IMG/VR virus record: IMGVR_UViG_3300044733_004704 | Span: 1-64,000 of that record | DNA: 64,000 nt | From: a virus | Strand: one strand, 5' to 3' | In this document: piece after piece, positions 52,101 through 62,800 of the stretch | Layout of the letters: every line of letters starts with the position of its first letter | How positions within the stretch are numbered: position 1 is the first letter of the stretch | Translations under genes and position numbers: made by a program | The notes under the pieces: generated by a model | Told to the model about the DNA's origin: nothing | The model's database searches: none | Seen by the model: the letters and a program-made list of their open reading frames with translations, nothing else

Positions 52101-55069
52101 AGATCTCTTTTTGCAGCAGCATCTAGAGAACACCAATATCTGGTAAGATCATCAATATTAGAGCTATTATTATAGCCTAGGATTGTTGGAATCAAACCGT
52201 CTTCGTTTCTCAACACATGCCAGTTGGGATCTCCACAAACAATACTGTCGTCTATATAGTTTCCATACTCCTCCCATGCTCCGTCAACAATTTCATAGTC
52301 ATAAAAGATTTGATTGCTTCCTTGAAACACAGAAATATTTCCAACCGTAGACGGTAATTGGATATTAGCATATTGAGTATCCTTATAGGAATACAAAGCA
52401 GGAGATTTAATAGCATATTTTTTACCATAATATGTATCACTGATATTCTTAATAAAAGCAAATATTATTTGTAAATCTTTAATAAAATTATGATTTAGCC
52501 ATATATCCCAATTCATATCCATTTTTGTTCTTAATCCCGGCACTGGACTTGACGGAACACCATTTTGAGAAGTGCTACTATTTGAGGTTAGTTTTCCATC
52601 GATGCCACTAATGCCTCCTCCAGTATCAACAGAAGGCATAGGTGATGGAGCTGTTGTAAAAAGACCTTTAGCTTTATAGGCATTAACTAACATTACAAAC
52701 AAATCAGGCTTACTATACTTTGATTTACCTAAACAATATGTCAAATAACTATCAAAATTTGGACATCTAAATTCTGATTCTTTAATAGTAAAACCAGGAA
52801 AAGTATAATTTAAGGTTCTTGTTGGATTAATACCACTAGATGCTGGACCTCCAAAATTTGTTGCGGGAGGTACTGGTGGGGTACCACCAGCTGTGATCTC
52901 TGAAGATGCTCCTTGGACACCCCCTCCTGTTTGATTTGCTCCTGATTGTTGAGGAAAAAGATTAGGGTTGTATATGCTTAGTGGTTCGCCAACTGATAAA
53001 ATTGGTAATTCATCTAAACTAAATAATACAGTAATCTGGTGAGTCCATGTATCAAATAATACTGGTCTTGGCGATCTAAATTCGTTAGTATTATCTCCTA
53101 TAGGCGCTCTAGTTTCTGATTTTAAACCAAAATATGGACTAATTACATCATTTGATAAGGACACAAATCTGGTTTGTACAGTAACGGGAGCGGTTGGTTG
53201 TGGGTCGATAATTGTTGGTTTATAGTTACCTCGTACTATATTCTCTGCTCTTCCTAGCTCTATGTCTGACCACTCAGGTATCGGAGAAGTAAATCTGGTA
53301 CTTGCATCGTTATCATCTCTTAAAAAGATCGGGCTTTCTACCGGATGAACAAAGTCTGATACTATTCTATTTCTAGTAGAAGATAAATCAGGATTACGAA
53401 TTTTATTAATTCTATTTTTTGGATTATTAGAATTTAAATTCATAAATTGTTTAGTAATAGGATTATATACTAAATTATTTTGATGATAAGATAATCTATA
53501 ATTTTTGACTTGGTATAGTCTTTGTTGATTTCCTCCAAAAATTAATTTACGAGTAAAATTATTATTTTTTTCTTGACCAAAACTACTATTTTCTATCTCG
53601 TAGTTATTTTGCTCCAAAGTTAAAATAACATTTGGTATTTGATAAAGAGGATTATAGTTTCTTCGATCAACGGTTAGAATTTTTATGATAAAGTCTGTAT
53701 AAGTACCATTTTGTACAGGAACAACTATTGATAAAAAATCTACTCCAGTATCGTCTGTTATTTGTCTAATCAAAGATAGTATGCTTAAGCTGGGATTTCC
53801 CTGAATTCTATACAAATCCGGAGGTCTTGGCAAACTACTCAAATCTAGTCTAAAGCTATTATAGCCTGTTGATGGGTCCGCTTGTGTTCTTTGTGGTATT
53901 GTTGGCCCAATAATACCAAAAGATCCAAGACTATTCACCACAGATCCGGTTCTTGCATTAGATATTGTTTTTGTAATAATTCTACCAAATGGTGAAAATG
54001 CTTTATCAGATACTGTTGTTCTACTATTGAAATTAATACTTGATGTTAATGCTTGTAATGCGTCTATAATATCACTTGCTTTTAAACCCTCGCTATTTAA
54101 TTTGGATCCTCCGAAACCACTATTACCCATACTTTCCAAAAATCCATATACATTAAATACATTCGGTAAATTTCCTCTTTTTATTTTTTCATCAAATCTT
54201 GGAATAGTACCAGGCGCAGTGTTAGCTAATGGAAAATTAACTGGTCCTCCTATTTGGTTTGGTTGTAGATTGGTTGTAGATGCTATTCCAGCATCTCCAA
54301 GACCATCTAATATGCTTTGAAGAACAGAGGAGTTAACATTAAAAATAGCTCCATTAAAAGATTGTAAAATAACATGACAATTATCTAATATCTCATCAAA
54401 ACTTTCTATAGTAACAGTATACGATATGCCACCAGGCCTATTGTTTCTTTCCCAATTTTTTACTAATCCTATAAATTCAAAATTATCGAACTTAAAATAA
54501 ACTGGTGTGTTTATTATATCATAAATAAATAAATCGGAGCTTGATCCACCGCGACCCAAAGAAGGGACGTATATGCCATTATGATTAATTCGTGTTCCAG
54601 TAGCAAAAAAACCAGGATCTTCTGCATACCAATACTTAGAAACAAATTTACCATTGACCCATTCATAAAATATTTTACCGGGAACATTCTTTTCTTTTTT
54701 TGTTGGACTACTACTATATGGTCTTCCTAGTTCGTCCACATAACAACTATCCGTTCCACCACAAGTATAATAATGATCATTAGGATAGGAGCTTGGAATA
54801 TAATGAGGAACGGTATAAGCATCGTCTCCTATTGATCGTCCGGGAGTGGCGGCATGGCCCCTCGGCAAAGTATTAGTTCCATCCACAATCAATTCACCAT
54901 AATCAGCAGTTTTATTTTGATTAAATTTTCTAAAAGGAAATTTTCCAAAAGGTTGAAAATCTTCTACTAATTCTACGGTAATAGAACTACTAGTTCCACC
55001 CCATCCAATATTGCTACTAAAACTACTAACACTAGCTCCTAAAAATAATGTTTGTCCTACAATTTTCAT
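49193..55069 (-). CDS. Giant (1958 aa) probable tail hub or baseplate protein
   Basis: The N-terminus (GQTLFLGASVSSFSSNIGWG, SITVELVEDFQPFG) and a block around residues 200-250 (VYFKFDNFEFIGLVKNWERN then YTVTIESFDEILDNCHVILQ) resemble tail-hub proteins that bind a ligand and then describe a dimension-like domain; this likeness is loose. A zinc-ribbon pair lies around + 50380-50500 (CPRCGNTRF and CPVCSKSQT), and a further CPSGH follows. The C-terminus ends NYINGKWTLISTG. A start at ATG 55069 is preceded by AGGGATCATTAATT. Three bases separate it from the 2600-residue gene, so they are co-transcribed. Confidence 0.6.
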   Translation of the reverse strand: MKIVGQTLFLGASVSSFSSNIGWGGTSSSITVELVEDFQPFGKFPFRKFNQNKTADYGELIVDGTNTLPRGHAATPGRSIGDDAYTVPHYIPSSYPNDHYYTCGGTDSCYVDELGRPYSSSPTKKEKNVPGKIFYEWVNGKFVSKYWYAEDPGFFATGTRINHNGIYVPSLGRGGSSSDLFIYDIINTPVYFKFDNFEFIGLVKNWERNNRPGGISYTVTIESFDEILDNCHVILQSFNGAIFNVNSSVLQSILDGLGDAGIASTTNLQPNQIGGPVNFPLANTAPGTIPRFDEKIKRGNLPNVFNVYGFLESMGNSGFGGSKLNSEGLKASDIIDALQALTSSINFNSRTTVSDKAFSPFGRIITKTISNARTGSVVNSLGSFGIIGPTIPQRTQADPSTGYNSFRLDLSSLPRPPDLYRIQGNPSLSILSLIRQITDDTGVDFLSIVVPVQNGTYTDFIIKILTVDRRNYNPLYQIPNVILTLEQNNYEIENSSFGQEKNNNFTRKLIFGGNQQRLYQVKNYRLSYHQNNLVYNPITKQFMNLNSNNPKNRINKIRNPDLSSTRNRIVSDFVHPVESPIFLRDDNDASTRFTSPIPEWSDIELGRAENIVRGNYKPTIIDPQPTAPVTVQTRFVSLSNDVISPYFGLKSETRAPIGDNTNEFRSPRPVLFDTWTHQITVLFSLDELPILSVGEPLSIYNPNLFPQQSGANQTGGGVQGASSEITAGGTPPVPPATNFGGPASSGINPTRTLNYTFPGFTIKESEFRCPNFDSYLTYCLGKSKYSKPDLFVMLVNAYKAKGLFTTAPSPMPSVDTGGGISGIDGKLTSNSSTSQNGVPSSPVPGLRTKMDMNWDIWLNHNFIKDLQIIFAFIKNISDTYYGKKYAIKSPALYSYKDTQYANIQLPSTVGNISVFQGSNQIFYDYEIVDGAWEEYGNYIDDSIVCGDPNWHVLRNEDGLIPTILGYNNSSNIDDLTRYWCSLDAAAKRDLISQAGFTITNNANKPEELRRLIRDNIACSDPTKIYIPSLDISSIEPGSYVNIQKNILNTDSFNRPVPSNKLYTKTNSDKIVFINPINLSGPRIIVDAPGITLANASYSYSTDPNLSVISNIALEDYCMFINLENLIRSDRTIQATIEPIELQYLEYLLSFISPLAIDIRRLVPQGPTANSSPGNQSLNPKMATPFFAAVPLKSNRAVYGPWTNYPGLAMNPSLADNLIGNIKVEQNNDYVPWNYGGMSQLDKVISYSMNVDVNYQSIIENGRVSIVGPPIFGIGGAFSYERVSSVNSYRGNAAYIVYDNSFYSKTDYSVIFIDNNNSSPSPISYQTVQLQQQSYGVSALISNISIQTSSDGIRTSYSFQTYSPKTGLFNKEFSDNIKKQNSQALKFNKLLFGKSNQIGNKQLKNILDIKETAKTSREPYSIGKNATQLFGTSPVELIVGQATEFAPSPPSGARTLQSFNKSRRNHHWAGIIPGVETGAELMNDYDSKSAMSLDGLLSPVSFYPTRLNTTYSLSDHSIKISGYPITPICPRCGNTRFITMSYVDYNSNRRTKTDLQIACPVCSKSQTTIVKTDKNPTRETGLPDINLYSLNPIIVSSGEFANPYCPSGHIGKHSVLAISRGSSLPTGNKNFLVYANSGEFDYGQFDTSFPVNNSGILMNQRFFSLRGPIMLHGWGFDIDGYPVPNATGQPLQFDNYNRPLRFVLDTGTMKNDLTKAGQYVPSAGTRLGDIIPVNYQFINNRWSKISNKKSKFFHPKWGERPDLWPVGPIDLRWDSERRVWDASGGCKEEALPPFIVSNKSDINTLQEFLDNRTTNRCPYRMINVVLEQDMVKEDNFDSTYPTRAFIDDLEYSKEPLQNNYRRLVYVIDTAGYTAPRGAKLLCRYNKTTGFYEPIAKPILTAIGTISNNQVSIEMSYVQGRRSSIVPTYVSSFVNPLNLSLGTRGLFNYINGKWTLISTG

Positions 55070-55071
55070 AA

Positions 55072-57033
55072 TTAATGATCCCTAAAATCAACACCTATAT
55101 TAGCTTGCTGATATGTCCAACTAACATTACGAGAATATTTTCCTGTTGTGGGACTCCATTGTTCGCTATCACTAGATGTGTATACTACACCATTTATTGA
55201 CATTGAGGGTTCGTTTAAAAAAGAACTAGGAGAATATGGTCTATGAGCCTCTATAAGCTGCTCAATTGTGCTAAATAAATATCCATTTTTATGCAATGGA
55301 CATGATGGGTGATTTAATGACGATTGGAGTACTGATGTTACCGGCGGAATACCGATTTCAACGCTTATGGTTTTTTTAGGTGTTGATCTGCCTGTTCTTT
55401 GTATTATGGGACCTAATGCTCGACCAATAATTTGTAGTTCACTAGTATTATCAACAGGATTGTCATAACTAATACTAATATTTTCACTAATAACACCGCT
55501 TATAATAGTTAATCTGGTTGTATATTCATAACTATAGTTGATGGTTCCTTTTCGTGGATCATGACCTTCACTAGTACCAATTGGTATGGTACTCAACAAT
55601 GTTTCCCTACTATATATAGGATTATTAGGAACTGTTGGTGGCGTAGTAGTATATGCAGGCGTATAATTTAATGTTCTATCTTCGCTATTTACTGCTAAAC
55701 AAGCTCTTCTATATAACATTGGTTTAATATGGTTTAGCCAGGCATTAAGAGCATTCTGATATTTATTATTAGCAATAGATTGAGAGGGTGGAAATATTGT
55801 TGTGCTAGGTGTTGTCATATCTAAAGTATTATAAGTTTGAGAATTAGTCTGTCCATTTACCATATATGTATTTAATTTTAGTTGTGAATCAATGTCTCCA
55901 CCATTGCCTGTTCCACTCGGCAATACTCCGCTATCCGTCATTAATCCTTGATTAGATATTGATAAACCAGCAATATTGCCAGCAACTCTTACTGTTCTGA
56001 TATAATCTTCTCCTGTTGATGTTTCTAGCGTATACGTTTCTGTGTACGGTACCCCACTAGGCATAGCTAGCCAAGTATCATTAACTTCGTATGTTCCATT
56101 AAAAATATCAATATTAACAGTTCTATTATGATTAAAAGCAAATAAATTTTGATCAAATGGTGATTTAAAATACGGAGAGCTATTATTGGTCGTATCGGAT
56201 GTTTGAAATCCTTTTTTGGACATATATTCAACCCATGCTTTAGCAAAAACATAAGGTTTTGTATTTTCATTATATAATTCTGATCTGGATATTTTTCCGC
56301 TCGGATCGTTTGGTCTAACCGATCCTTTAGCTGATAATCTACGAGTTATTCTGAATTGTGGAATATTTAAAATTTTTAGAACATTAGTTTCGGTAGGCGG
56401 AGTATTTGATGATGACGATCTATTGATTTTTGGATTACTATATTCATATTTACCAAGTACGTTTCTATTAAAATCTGTAAATACAGCATCGTCCAGCGGC
56501 TCTATGCTCCAACTGTCCTGTCTTTCTGTAACAAATGCTTCTACTGGATCTCCTGACCATAATCTTTGAGATCCTTCTAAATTAATAGTATAATCTGCTG
56601 TTTGTACCCAATTATCTTCTGTGTTACTAATTTGTATATCTCGCACCCTTAGTCCACTTACTTCGTGCAATACCGTACCATCACACTTAAATTTAAGAAC
56701 TCCGTAAGGTTCTTGTGTAAAAAGATTTCTTAATCCGCTAACGCCAGCTATTATTCCACTAAATCCTGGCATAGCAGCATTTAAATTTACTCCTGGTAAA
56801 TTACCATTGTCTGGACGTCTTAAAATTTTGCCCACAAGATTAATGCTTGTGGTTACGCTCTCAGGCAGATCATTACCATTATTATTAAAACTATATCCAA
56901 TATCTACAACAGGAACTGGTCCGGTTATGGTATGAATATCTATTCCATTATATTCAATAATTATTTTTGGATTACTACCAATACTTTGATTAGTAAAATT
57001 GTTATCCTGTAAATTTAATTGATTATAAATCAT
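55072..57033 (-). CDS. Probable tail or baseplate structural protein (653 aa)
   Basis: N-terminus IIIEYNGIDIHTITGPVPVV, VDIGYSF; blocks such as VLHEVSGLRVRDIQISNTED and WVQTADYTINLEGS have the alternating hydrophobic pattern of beta-rich phage structural proteins. Residues about 265-300 (NRTVNIDIFNGTYEVNDTWL) continue this. The final part reads SVEIGIPPVTSVLQSSLNHP then NVSWTYQQANIGVDF. No enzymatic motif or membrane segment. It lies two bases from the 1958-residue gene and is followed upstream by a 62-residue gene. A tail function is inferred from neighbours. Confidence 0.55.
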   Translation of the reverse strand: MIYNQLNLQDNNFTNQSIGSNPKIIIEYNGIDIHTITGPVPVVDIGYSFNNNGNDLPESVTTSINLVGKILRRPDNGNLPGVNLNAAMPGFSGIIAGVSGLRNLFTQEPYGVLKFKCDGTVLHEVSGLRVRDIQISNTEDNWVQTADYTINLEGSQRLWSGDPVEAFVTERQDSWSIEPLDDAVFTDFNRNVLGKYEYSNPKINRSSSSNTPPTETNVLKILNIPQFRITRRLSAKGSVRPNDPSGKISRSELYNENTKPYVFAKAWVEYMSKKGFQTSDTTNNSSPYFKSPFDQNLFAFNHNRTVNIDIFNGTYEVNDTWLAMPSGVPYTETYTLETSTGEDYIRTVRVAGNIAGLSISNQGLMTDSGVLPSGTGNGGDIDSQLKLNTYMVNGQTNSQTYNTLDMTTPSTTIFPPSQSIANNKYQNALNAWLNHIKPMLYRRACLAVNSEDRTLNYTPAYTTTPPTVPNNPIYSRETLLSTIPIGTSEGHDPRKGTINYSYEYTTRLTIISGVISENISISYDNPVDNTSELQIIGRALGPIIQRTGRSTPKKTISVEIGIPPVTSVLQSSLNHPSCPLHKNGYLFSTIEQLIEAHRPYSPSSFLNEPSMSINGVVYTSSDSEQWSPTTGKYSRNVSWTYQQANIGVDFRDH

Positions 57034-57061
57034 ATCTGTACTTTAAAATCCTAAATAGTAA

Positions 57062-57250
57062 CTATGGTACTATGTTCGCATCTTCAAATAGTAGTTTTAA
57101 TTCATCTATATTTAAATTTATACTATTATCATCAAAAATTTTATATTTAGTACCACTTAATAAATTTTCTTTTGCATATTGTACTAGATCTATATTTTTA
57201 TTTGGAATAAATTTAATTAAATTATTTTCATAGTTAAATATTAGTATCAT
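57062..57250 (-). CDS. Hypothetical small acidic protein
   Basis: 62 residues from ATG 57250, with AAGGAAAATAT just upstream as ribosome site. It reads ILIFNYENNLIKFIPNKNID, then KENLLSGTKYKIFDDNSINL and a helical end LNIDELKLLFEDANIVP. The pattern of beta strands followed by a short helix is that of a small phage chaperone-type or tail-gene accessory protein (similar small acidic ORFs often precede tail genes), but I do not recognise a family. 28 bases separate it from the 653-residue gene. Confidence 0.6.
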   Translation of the reverse strand: MILIFNYENNLIKFIPNKNIDLVQYAKENLLSGTKYKIFDDNSINLNIDELKLLFEDANIVP

Positions 57251-57259
57251 ATATTTTCC

Positions 57260-59788
57260 TTATAAGACAAAAGTACCGTCTCCATCTGTTATTCTCCATC
57301 CGTAAGATACCAAAGCTATTTTTGCACTATTTCCATTTATACCGCCGCTATTAGTATCTGATCTAGCATTACCAAAATTTATATTAATATTATTTAAGAA
57401 AGCATTCTTATTACTATTAAAGTAATTTAATAATTTATTATAATTAGTATTACTTAACTTTGTGCCTCTTAATATTTTATCCAGTGTGGCATTTGTTATA
57501 GAACTTATATTCCAACCGGTAAAATCTTTATTAAGAGAGATGCAACCATCGAATAAACCATTTATAGATCCTAAATTAGGTGGAATTGGAGAATCCGAAA
57601 GACCTCTGCATCCGACTGGTAGTGAATCCTCAGTAGAGACTAAATTAGCAAACATATGTGCTAAACCCGTAATAGCTCCCCAATTATTTACTTTTATAAT
57701 TCCAGAATTTATTTCAGCATTTTTACTATCAGATATAACAGCAAGCTGATATGAATTGTTGGGCTGATTAATAGTTGTAAATCCGTTCTGAGTAGTTTTA
57801 AATCTTAAACTTAAATTGTTGTTTGCAAGTATGTTTATGGTCCTTAGTTTAATATCAAATACAATATAATTTTTTGTATATATATTCATGAAGCTTTGAT
57901 AATTATGATCAAATCCTTGTGGAATCTGTTGTATAAGTGGACTAGATTGTAGTAAAACTAATAACTTATTTTTATTCTTAGATATCAAACTTTTAACAAA
58001 CCCCGAGGATTGTTGATAACTGTTTTTTTGAATCCAGTTTGTTAGTGGTTTATTAGACCAACTAATTCCACCATCATAGCTAACAAAAACACCATGCCCT
58101 GTAGAACAGGTTATGGTGCTACCATCACTAGAAATAGATACTGAGTTGTAGTTGTTATTATCCCTTAAATAGGGATTTGTCCAACTTACACCTCCATCAT
58201 TACTTAAATATACTAGATTAGAATCACAAGCTACTATTCGTAATCCATCATCAGAGATAGCTATACTCTTCCAATCCCTAATTGATTCTGTTGTGGTCCA
58301 AGTCGATCCTGAATCAGTCGATATATATATATTAGTATTATCTCCAACTGCAACTATTTTATTTGTCTGCGAAGCTATGGCTATGTCTGTCCAGAATCTA
58401 CTTGATTCTTTTGGTGTCCAACTACTATAATTTCCATTTTGACTAACGTATATATTTCCATTTTCGACTATTCCAACAGCAAAGGATCCATCGTTAGATA
58501 AGCGCACCTTTCTCCAATTTCTATTAGTAGCATCAACCAAACTAAAAGAAATACCATTATTATTACTATAATAAATTCCTCCATTAAAAATGGAAACAAG
58601 GACTATTATACCATCATTAGAACAAGTTACTGAGGAAACATCTGGATTAGAAACCGGTAGACTAGAAGCTAAAGATCCATTCTTAAAAAGTCCTCCATTG
58701 ATGACGCCTATTCCTTCGTAAGTAACAAGATTGCTACGTTTTCTGCATGACACAAAAATATTAGATCCATCACTACTCATACATGCATCCGAATAATTTT
58801 CAGAATCCTTAATCACGAATGTACTAAAGCCACCAATTTGAGCATGAGCACTAGCTATTCTGGCTTCGTTATAAGAATAATTTTTAGTTACTACTGTATT
58901 TGAAGAAAATACCCGTTGATCATTATCTCCAAAATCTATAGTTCCAACACTATTGCTCAATATTTCTATTTGAATTGGTGAAGTTGAATCATGCGTGATA
59001 GAAAATGTACCAGGAGCAATACTTGTGGGTGTCGGAGTGATTGTTGGGGTGGTTGTCGGTGTCGGAGTAGCCGCAGAAGTTCTTGTCGGTGTCGGAGTAG
59101 CCGCAGAAGTTCTTGTTTGTGTTGGAGTATTTGTGGGTGTGGTTGTTTGTGTCGGAGTATTTGTGGGTGTGGTTGTTTGTGTCGGAGTATTTGTGGGTGT
59201 GGTTGTTTGTGTCGGAGTATTTGTTGGTGTGGTTGTTTGTGTCGGAGTATTTGTTGGTGTAACAGTAGTTGTTGGTGTTATGCTAGGAGTTACGCTAGGA
59301 GTAGCAGTATTACTAGGTGTTACACTAGGTGTAACAGTATTACTGGGGGTTATGCTAGGAGTAACAGTATTACTAGGAGTAACAGTCGGCGTTGTTGTAA
59401 CAGTTGGAGTAAAGCTTGGAGTAACAGTAGGAGTAACAGTAGGAGTAGCTGTTACGGATGGTGTTGGAGTCGGACTAGGATATGCTGGTTCGCAACTATC
59501 AAAATTATCACAAACCACAAAACTACTATGAACAAGAGTAGATTCATTATCTAAATCCACAGCTTTAATTTCTAATAAAACTCCATTAATTCTAATATCT
59601 TTGGTTAGTACCACAAAAACATTCTGAATAGTATTATTTGCTCTAAACTCTAAAGTATTTTTATCAAGATATGCTTCAAAATTTTTATTTGTATAATGCA
59701 AAGTATAAGACACTTTGTAGTTGTGACAAACTATTAAGTTTTGTAATTGCGCTTTAATAATATCTGTTGTGTATACTGGATTGCTCAT
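57260..59788 (-). CDS. Fibre-like protein: Thr/Pro linker, Asp-box propeller, DUF285-like C-terminus
   Basis: 842 residues. Residues 1-100 are a beta-type N-terminal domain, perhaps the virion anchor. Residues about 105-255 are a Thr/Pro/Ser linker ([10 protein letters not shown] units, then [10 protein letters not shown]). Residues about 320-625 have at least four Asp-box (BNR-like) loops: [27 protein letters not shown] and VSYDGGISW, each followed by a strand, suggesting a beta-propeller of the sialidase/sortilin type. Residues about 730-842 ([33 protein letters not shown]) match the DUF285/BspA-like surface repeat. It is likely a receptor-binding or tail-fibre protein. Confidence 0.75.
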   Translation of the reverse strand: MSNPVYTTDIIKAQLQNLIVCHNYKVSYTLHYTNKNFEAYLDKNTLEFRANNTIQNVFVVLTKDIRINGVLLEIKAVDLDNESTLVHSSFVVCDNFDSCEPAYPSPTPTPSVTATPTVTPTVTPSFTPTVTTTPTVTPSNTVTPSITPSNTVTPSVTPSNTATPSVTPSITPTTTVTPTNTPTQTTTPTNTPTQTTTPTNTPTQTTTPTNTPTQTTTPTNTPTQTRTSAATPTPTRTSAATPTPTTTPTITPTPTSIAPGTFSITHDSTSPIQIEILSNSVGTIDFGDNDQRVFSSNTVVTKNYSYNEARIASAHAQIGGFSTFVIKDSENYSDACMSSDGSNIFVSCRKRSNLVTYEGIGVINGGLFKNGSLASSLPVSNPDVSSVTCSNDGIIVLVSIFNGGIYYSNNNGISFSLVDATNRNWRKVRLSNDGSFAVGIVENGNIYVSQNGNYSSWTPKESSRFWTDIAIASQTNKIVAVGDNTNIYISTDSGSTWTTTESIRDWKSIAISDDGLRIVACDSNLVYLSNDGGVSWTNPYLRDNNNYNSVSISSDGSTITCSTGHGVFVSYDGGISWSNKPLTNWIQKNSYQQSSGFVKSLISKNKNKLLVLLQSSPLIQQIPQGFDHNYQSFMNIYTKNYIVFDIKLRTINILANNNLSLRFKTTQNGFTTINQPNNSYQLAVISDSKNAEINSGIIKVNNWGAITGLAHMFANLVSTEDSLPVGCRGLSDSPIPPNLGSINGLFDGCISLNKDFTGWNISSITNATLDKILRGTKLSNTNYNKLLNYFNSNKNAFLNNININFGNARSDTNSGGINGNSAKIALVSYGWRITDGDGTFVL
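59057..59260 (-). repeat. 30-bp tandem repeats in Thr/Pro linker of fibre-like gene
   Basis: Units of 30 bases start at 59121, 59151, 59181 and 59211, with a partial fifth at 59241 to about 59260; copies at 59151 and 59181 are identical on the + strand (GTCGGAGTATTTGTGGGTGT and ten more bases). Just before them (about 59057-59115) a related 30-base unit occurs twice. They encode [10 protein letters not shown] and [10 protein letters not shown] repeats. Sameness at wobble bases suggests recent expansion. Confidence 0.88.
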
Positions 59789-59821
59789 ATATTTATATTT
59801 TATCCTTTACCAAAAAATGTA

Positions 59822-62800
59822 TTAACATGATCCTGTGTTGCATACTAATCCTATACTATCATAAACTTTAAAGTTGGTATTAGTGTGTGTCAATTCAAAA
59901 TTAATTAATGTTTGAGTATAATCAATTAGGTCTATTGCACATATACTATTAATTGTTCCGGCTCCGCCGCTACCAAAATACATTTCGCCAGTTTGAGGAT
60001 TAAACTGTAATAGATTAACACCAACTCCTGATGTTGAACTAAAGGAATATATATATCTCTCGGATGGTACAGCATTTGTAACATTAACACTAAGTAATTT
60101 TTGACCAATACAGCAACTATTATCAAGAGCTATAACCGGAGATCCACTAATTTGTACATCAGCATATCTTACACAAGGTAAACAGTCTTTGCAATTAATG
60201 GTACTAACATTACTAGAATATACTGTGCTATTGCAAGATGAAGATTTTACATTCAATTTTAATTTACCAAATAAAACATTATTATTCAAGATTTTTTGAG
60301 CAGCAGAGCTGAGTGAGTATGGTAGAAGACCATTTTCATTAGAGCAATTGCCCGATGGATAGCAGAATAATACTTTAGATACTATGCTCTCTGTTGATGT
60401 TTTTGCAACAAAAGAACCAGAAATATTATCTAATAAGATTGGCCAATTATTATCTCCAGTAAAATAATAATCATAAGATTGAAGTGGCCTTAATCCTGAA
60501 ACTGTGCCTGTGATGGATACTAGATTAGTTGATGTTAAATTAACAGTAGTTGATGGTAACGAAGCACCAAGTATTGGAATACAGTTGTTACAATCAACCT
60601 CCACAATATCGCTAATAACCGGACTAGATAAACAAGAGCTATTTAATTTAACTTGCAAACTTGTAGATAGTAAATTATTACAAGCATTACTATTAATCGA
60701 TCCACTAGTATAATAGGTATTACAATAACCACTGCTTTCACAAAATACTAACGAATTACTAATATTTGCGGTAGTATTAGTTTTAGTTTTAATAACGCCA
60801 CTCAACTCTTTTAATCCCACAAGGTGATTACTCTTAATGTTTTCAAAAGAGTAAGAGTATTCCGAATATGGTTTTAGGTTTGTTAAAACTATATTCATAG
60901 GATAAATATTCGTAGAAGTTAATGTGGCTTTACTTGGTGTTTGTATATTGATTTGAGGAATACAGTTATCACAATTAATTTTAATTAATCTACTTAATAC
61001 TGGCGAATAAAGATTATCATTGTTTAATTCTATCTTAAAAGATGCGTTTAATTTATTATTACATGAATCACTATTCATTGATCCGGTTTTTACATAACTA
61101 TTGCAGTAGCCGCTACTTTCGCAAAACACCACCTTGTTGGTAAGGTTAAAAGCCTCACTATTTTCTGTATTAAAAGATCCTGATAATGATTCAAAACCTA
61201 TCATATGATTTGTTGTTATATTTTTAATAGAATATTCATAATCAGAATATGGTTTGAGTGGACTAATTGGTATATTTAATGAGTATATATTACCACTAGC
61301 TTGTGTTAAAGTAACTTCTGATGGAATATCAATATCTATATATGGCAAACAATATTCGCAATCGATAAGAACAGGATCACTATATACAGGAGCTGGTAAA
61401 CATGTTGAGTTTAATTTTACTCTAAATGATGTATTAAGAATATTTGCAAATCTATCACTATTTATTGTGCCAGTAGTTTGATAATTATTGCAATAGCCAC
61501 TACTTTCACAGAAAATAATCGAATTATTTAGAGTATGGGTTGTTTCGTTATTAGTAGTAAAAGAGCCAGATAATTGTTCGAATCCTATTAAGTGATTACT
61601 TTTGAAATCAACTATTTCAAAAGAATATGTGGAATATGGTTTTAAATTATTAATATTAATGCTAGAGTTATAAATATTTGGTTCATCTCCAACTCCGAGC
61701 AAAGAAATCTTGGATGTTGGAACAACCAAATTTGGTATGGGTAAACAATTATCACAATTTACTGTTATTATACTACTATATATGCTATAGTCTAAACAAT
61801 CAGAATCTAATTTAAGTCTTAGTTTTACATTTTTGTTTTTATCACAATCTCCATTTTGAATAGTTCCTAACACATTGGTTGATCCACACAGTCCTGAGCT
61901 TTCACACATAATCATAGGTGTAATAAGATCAATATCGGTTCCGGCAGAGTCTGTGTTAAAGTATCCTGACACATTGTCCAGTATTACAGAATGATTGCCT
62001 CCCATGTGTTGAAAACTATAATCATAACGACTGTTTGGTTTTAAACCAGTAATATTTGTAATCAAATTAAAGTTATTCAAAGTAACAGAGTCTAGATCTA
62101 TGCTGTCTGGTAAAGTTATTACAGGTTTTGGTAAACAATTGTCGCATTCAACAGTTATCTTAGGTCCTATGATAGGTTCAATAAAATATGAACTATCTAA
62201 AGACATTTGAAGATTAGTGTAATATTTATCACATTGCTCTTGTCCAATTTTATTGGAATATCCGGATCCTATTACCACATTATCACAATCTTCATATCCG
62301 CAAAATGCGAAGTCTGTTCTTAGTGAGTATGATTTGTTGTTTGATGTGGTAAAAGTACCGGATACTAATTGTAAATCTATAGGATAATTAGATCCAATAT
62401 CTAAAAATCTATACGAATAAGTTGTATATGGTTTTAATCCAGAAATATCTACATTGATTGTTGATTCGTTGGTGCCTTTAAGTTCAAACCAGCTTAATTG
62501 TGGAGATATCGTTGGGATAGCTGCACATCCAGAACAGATTACTTTAGTAACATTTGTATATATTGGGGCATTAAGAACATCAGATGTTATACGAAGCCTA
62601 ATATCTGCAAATGGATCATAACCAACTTGATAAGTGCCAGAATTATAAACAATATAATTTGAACAGTTAAGATCTTCGCAAAAATAAATATCCGTATTTA
62701 TAATTGCTGTATTGGTTAAAGAAGAAATCGATCCACTTGCTGGAAAAGCTTTAACGGGCCAATTACTATTGACTCCCTCTACAACAAAATTATATAATTG

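Noticed and set aside
59057-59260. Regular 30-bp repeats considered as a CRISPR array
   Set aside because: Repeats are directly adjacent with no spacers, are in frame and encode a ten-residue protein repeat.
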